Shown: one piece after another, positions 60,518-64,000 of the stretch
Layout: each line of letters starts with the position of its first letter
How positions within the stretch are numbered: the first letter of the stretch is position 1
NCBI GenBank assembly: GCA_964461135.1
Contig: CAYWTB010000001.1
Location: forward strand, 1-64,000
Direction: 5' to 3'
Source of the DNA: RQOF01 sp964461135
GTDB lineage: Bacteria > Calditrichota > Calditrichia > RBG-13-44-9
Length of the DNA: 64,000 nucleotides
Program-made: the position numbers and the translations under genes
Notes under the pieces: model-generated
What the model was told of the DNA's origin: nothing
Database searches by the model: none
The model's input: only the letters and a program-made list of their open reading frames with translations

Positions 60518-62779
60518 ATGTTTAAAATCTTTTTTTATCCATACAGAATTGCCTGTCTAGTCTTTTTCATATTGTTCAGCTCCCCTTTCTCAGGAAAAAG
60601 TCAGAACTATCTCTGGCCGACAGATGCCAGTAAATTGTTAACCAGCAGCTTTTGTGAATTTCGTCCGCGTCACTATCATGCGGCAATCGATATTAAGACC
60701 TGGAACCGCACAGGTTATCGCATATATGCCATTGAAGATGGGTATATTATGCGCGCACGGATATCCGCTTTCGGTTACGGAAAGGCTGTTTATCTCAAAT
60801 TGAAAGACGGTAACATTGTAATCTATGCACATCTCAACAGGTTCTGGCCGGAACTGGAAAACTACCTGGATAACATCCGGCGAAAAAATAAAACTTACCA
60901 GCTTGATTTACAATTTCCCGGCACACAATTCCCGGTAAAACAGGGACAAGTATTGGGATATACCGGAAAAACAGGTATTGGTTATCCTCACCTTCATTTT
61001 GAAATCCGAAATTCCCGTAATATGCCCATTAATCCGCTTCAGTTTTATCCCGGCCAGGTTAAAGACAATATCCCTCCGGGTTTATATGACGTCGCACTTT
61101 TTCCCATGGATTACCAGTCCCTTATCAACCAGCACTGCGATACTCTCTTTCACTCCCTCACGGGACATACTTTTACATTGCCTGATACACCTGTGGTTTC
61201 AGGCAGGATTGGTGTGGCCGTAAAATCATACGACCAGGCGGAAGGTGCCGGAAACCAGTATTCTTTCTATCAGGCTCACATGTGGATCGATGACTCCCTG
61301 GTGTATTCAGTGAAATATGACCGTTTCTCTTACGCCCGATCAGATAAAGTGGAACTGGATAAAAATTTTTCCCTGTGGCGAAAAGGCGACGGTATCTTCC
61401 ATAATTTTTTCCTGCATCCGGAAAATCACCTGCCCCACTATGAGGATACCCCGGCGAATGGCGGGATACTCAACAGTGATTTGTTAAGAGAGGGAATTCA
61501 TCATTTGAAGATCGAACTGGATGATTACTCCGGAAATCAGGCCCTGTTTGAAATGAACTTCCGCTCCGGGAATATGCTCAAACTGAATTATGACCTGTTC
61601 AGGTGGCTCGATGAAGATCTGTATCTTCGCGTGGAAACAACTGAAAATCTCGACACCCTGTTCATTGAGAGTACGGGAGACGGAAAAAACTGGACACAAG
61701 AACCTGTACGGCGTGGTATCGCTGCCTCAAATCATGATGGGATCTATCAGTATACCTTTTCGGTGTCTCCCGGGGCTACGGAGGCAAAGTGGTTGAAAAT
61801 CCTGGGTAAAAGATCTTGCGGAATTCCCACTCTCCCGCTTTTCCTTCCCCTTTCGAAGGAAGCGCAATCACGGCAGGAATCCCGCCTGATAGTACTTCAC
61901 AGTATTCAGTTAAAAAAAGACTGGCTTGAGTTTGTATTTGATCTGAACTTCGCTCAGCCGTTGAAGTTTTTTTCTCGACTGAAGGAAGAAATTCCCCAGA
62001 TATTCTGGTTTCCGCGCGGGGAGCGGACATTTCAGATTAACTGGCCTATTGAAGTTGCTTTGTCCCAGCAGTTGGTTCTGGAAAAACTGTTCCAGCTGGA
62101 TCTCCAGAATAATGCTTTCATTCGGAAGAGTCAGGAAACCACAATCTCCTCTGATGATGGTTTTTTCAAAGCATTTTTTCCGGAAAATGCCTTTTATGAT
62201 GATATGGCTGTCAGTGTCAGAACCGAACAGCATATCCCCGAGGAAATAGCAGTACCACCTCCCTATCAGGAGGTGGGGAGTATTTATGAAATGCAGCCTT
62301 TTGACCAGCCCGTGAATGAAGGTGTATGGATAACACTTATACCGTCCGTTGAAGCACCTTCGGCAGAGGGAACAGGCTTATATTACTGGGATAATAAAAA
62401 AGGATGGCTGTTTATACCCACCCATAATCGTGACGGAGAAGGGGCATATTCTGCACGGGTAACCAGCCTTGAAAAATTCATCCTCATCCGGGATACCATA
62501 CCTCCTGTTATGCTACCTTTACAGCAGATTACGGGGAATGTCATTAACAGTCAAAATGGATTTCTTTCTTTTCAGATAAAGGATGAAATGTCCGGAATAC
62601 AAAAAGAATCACAAATTAATGCATACATAAACGGAGAATGGCAGCTGTTCGAGTTTGATCCGGAGGAGGATCAGCTTACCATCAGATTACCTGAAAAATC
62701 CGTCACACCGGCTGCACTGTTAATCACAGCGGAAGATAATGTGGGAAATTCTGTTACAAAAGAATACATGATAAAGTAA
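60518..62779 (+). CDS. M23-family metallopeptidase, secreted
   Basis: A 753-residue exported protein. A signal peptide (about 1-28, ending near FSGKSQ) is followed by an M23/LytM domain at residues 30-180: HYHAAIDIKTW gives the H-x3-D zinc ligands, IYAHLNRF and HLHFEIRN the remaining His. The long C-terminal part (about 560 residues) is beta-rich, with Ig-like or Omp-assembly-like segments, ending in DEMSGIQKESQINAYINGEW, which resembles bacterial Ig repeats. It probably cleaves peptidoglycan cross-links or acts as a division factor. It starts 4 bases after the preceding gene and is probably co-transcribed. Confidence 0.85.
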   Translation: MFKIFFYPYRIACLVFFILFSSPFSGKSQNYLWPTDASKLLTSSFCEFRPRHYHAAIDIKTWNRTGYRIYAIEDGYIMRARISAFGYGKAVYLKLKDGNIVIYAHLNRFWPELENYLDNIRRKNKTYQLDLQFPGTQFPVKQGQVLGYTGKTGIGYPHLHFEIRNSRNMPINPLQFYPGQVKDNIPPGLYDVALFPMDYQSLINQHCDTLFHSLTGHTFTLPDTPVVSGRIGVAVKSYDQAEGAGNQYSFYQAHMWIDDSLVYSVKYDRFSYARSDKVELDKNFSLWRKGDGIFHNFFLHPENHLPHYEDTPANGGILNSDLLREGIHHLKIELDDYSGNQALFEMNFRSGNMLKLNYDLFRWLDEDLYLRVETTENLDTLFIESTGDGKNWTQEPVRRGIAASNHDGIYQYTFSVSPGATEAKWLKILGKRSCGIPTLPLFLPLSKEAQSRQESRLIVLHSIQLKKDWLEFVFDLNFAQPLKFFSRLKEEIPQIFWFPRGERTFQINWPIEVALSQQLVLEKLFQLDLQNNAFIRKSQETTISSDDGFFKAFFPENAFYDDMAVSVRTEQHIPEEIAVPPPYQEVGSIYEMQPFDQPVNEGVWITLIPSVEAPSAEGTGLYYWDNKKGWLFIPTHNRDGEGAYSARVTSLEKFILIRDTIPPVMLPLQQITGNVINSQNGFLSFQIKDEMSGIQKESQINAYINGEWQLFEFDPEEDQLTIRLPEKSVTPAALLITAEDNVGNSVTKEYMIK

Positions 62780-62947
62780 CTCTCTCTTATTATCCCCCAT
62801 AATCGAATTAAAAAAACCTATTGTTATTCAATGTTTTATTCAAATCGAGAGGGAATCAAAAAGTCACTAATGAATCACCATGTTAAACCGATAATTTTTA
62901 TAATCTGAACGGTCCATAGTTAATAATTGAAAGTTACGAGTGTCTAA

Positions 62948-64000
62948 ATGCGTTTCATTAATATACTTCTGCTGGTTTCTTTGTTTTTCATATTTTCCCT
63001 GAATTGTACTATTGACAAACCGGTCCTTCCACGCTGGACAACCCATATTCTGGTACCATTGATTAAAGAAAAAATTGAATTTGCGGACAGGTTCGCCAAT
63101 GACAGTACTATTGTTGTGAAAGGAGACAGCCTGTTTCTGGAGCTGTCCGGTGATTTTGATCCGGATACCCTTACATCCGCAGATCTGAATCTGCCGGGAG
63201 TAGATTCCACCACCAGTTTTTCACTGAAAAAAATTCAACTCGATTCACTGAATACTATCTCAACCGGGGAGATCAATGTTACCGAACTGTTGCCTTTCCT
63301 GAGCATGCGGATAGGGCAGACCGTAACCGTTCCCGATACCACCATCGGATCCGACATCATCCTTAATGACTCCAGCGCCTTTAAATCCATGAAGGTGAAG
63401 AACGGAACCGTTACACTGACCATTTATAATAATCTTCCGATTACCATCGCTCCAACATCACCCTCCGGAAGCAGTATTGATATTGCAGTCTACAATGCGG
63501 CAACCGGGACGCATGTGACTGACATTTCCATAACCGATACCATACCACCGGGCGGCTCTGGCAGCGGGACGGGGCCCCTGGGATCCGGGGATGGCTGGAT
63601 TCGCATCCCTTTGAGGCTGGATTACCAGATTCATTTATTGTCCGGTACAATATTTATTTCCCAGAGCGCCCTCGATTCCTGGAATTTTCAGGTGGATCTG
63701 TCCTTTAGAAACCTGGAAGTAGAAGAAATTACCGGGCGGGTTACCTCCCAGTCCTTTGACAATACCCTCCGTATCGGGGTGGAACAGGAAGACCAGGTGA
63801 TTGAAGCGGTTATTGACAGCGGTTCAATTGAGCTGAAATTCTATAATCAGTTACCGATTGTTGCCCGGGTTACCTGCACAGTTCCTGACATCCGCAATGA
63901 AAATACCGGACTACCCCTGCAAAAAACACTAGAAATACAACCCAATGACAGCAGTATTCAAAATATTCAGAATTTGCATGGTTACCGAATTTACAACTCC
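62948..64000 (+). CDS. large secreted lipoprotein, partial at window end
   Basis: The frame is open from the ATG at 62948 to the end of the window, at least 351 residues. The N-terminus MRFINILLLVSLFFIFSLNC has a lipobox-like SLNC (Cys20). The body has repeated beta-rich segments: GDSLFLELSGDFDPDTLTS, TVTLTIYNNLPITIAP and a later SIELKFYNQLPIVARV with the same logic, suggesting two or more repeated domains. No enzyme motif is seen. It follows the M23 gene after 168 bases, so both may belong to a cell-envelope unit. Confidence 0.72.
   Translation, partial: MRFINILLLVSLFFIFSLNCTIDKPVLPRWTTHILVPLIKEKIEFADRFANDSTIVVKGDSLFLELSGDFDPDTLTSADLNLPGVDSTTSFSLKKIQLDSLNTISTGEINVTELLPFLSMRIGQTVTVPDTTIGSDIILNDSSAFKSMKVKNGTVTLTIYNNLPITIAPTSPSGSSIDIAVYNAATGTHVTDISITDTIPPGGSGSGTGPLGSGDGWIRIPLRLDYQIHLLSGTIFISQSALDSWNFQVDLSFRNLEVEEITGRVTSQSFDNTLRIGVEQEDQVIEAVIDSGSIELKFYNQLPIVARVTCTVPDIRNENTGLPLQKTLEIQPNDSSIQNIQNLHGYRIYNS

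Noticed and set aside
1..64000. CRISPR arrays, tRNA, rRNA, prophage or restriction/defence genes
   Set aside because: No regularly spaced direct repeats, no cloverleaf or rRNA sequence noticed by eye, and no phage, transposase, nuclease or defence-type protein among the coding regions.

Overview
The window looks like a chromosomal segment of an uncultured anaerobic bacterium of the FCB superphylum, most likely of a Calditrichota/KSB1/Marinimicrobia-like lineage (inference). Evidence: a secreted protein with the C-terminal FPNPFNPSTTI sorting-type domain typical of these phyla, several genes without a Shine-Dalgarno sequence beside others with a strong GGAGG, LPS-type ADP-heptose genes, a group II geranylgeranylglyceryl phosphate synthase, and many ferredoxin-dependent and heterodisulfide-reductase-like enzymes. 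I see no rRNA, tRNA, CRISPR array, prophage or transposase gene.

Layout. 1-899: repeat-rich non-coding DNA. 900-2425 (+): hdrC-hdrB-like pair. 2434-22795 (-): one nearly gap-free run of 17 genes, in transcription order korD-korA-korB-korC, a selenocysteine-containing HdrA-like flavoprotein, an MvhD-like protein, an HdrD-like Fe-S protein, 3-hydroxyacyl-CoA dehydrogenase, a thiolase, the archaeal-type HMG-CoA synthase/thiolase/DUF35 set, a TPR protein, a second selenocysteine HdrA fused to MvhD, a tiny zinc ribbon, a second KorC-like subunit and a 983-residue double nucleotidyltransferase. 23258-35164 (-): YceI and cytochrome c peroxidase genes, a CopB-type P-ATPase, LDCC and RseC small proteins and a CusABC-like RND efflux system. 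35510-38503: SDR, a frameshifted sorting-domain protein and a membrane protein. 38656-43227 (+): TPP riboswitch and thiamine salvage operon with an extra AIR-synthase-like gene. 43280-46000: small genes including tatA. 46218-50884 (+): galT, glgA, gmhB, GGGP synthase, gmhA. 51049-56494 (-): surface glycan operon (flippase, three glycosyltransferases, FkbM methyltransferase). 56968-64000: a trypsin-like lipoprotein, ADP-forming acyl-CoA synthetase, M23 peptidase and a lipoprotein that runs off the end.

How the genes may work together (inference). KorABCD oxidises 2-oxoacids to acyl-CoA and reduces ferredoxin; the ADP-forming acyl-CoA synthetase can turn acyl-CoA into ATP; the HdrA/MvhD/HdrB/C/D-like proteins could re-oxidise the ferredoxin by flavin-based electron bifurcation or confurcation. 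The thiolase/HMGCS/DUF35 set makes HMG-CoA, the mevalonate precursor, and GGGP synthase 37 kb away would use an isoprenoid product, so the window holds two separate steps of an archaeal-like lipid route.

The strongest unusual signals are the two in-frame UGA codons in HdrA genes, each at the conserved cluster cysteine and each followed by a SECIS-like hairpin of the same topology, and the AIR-synthase-like gene that leads a TPP-riboswitch-controlled thiamine operon lacking thiazole kinase.
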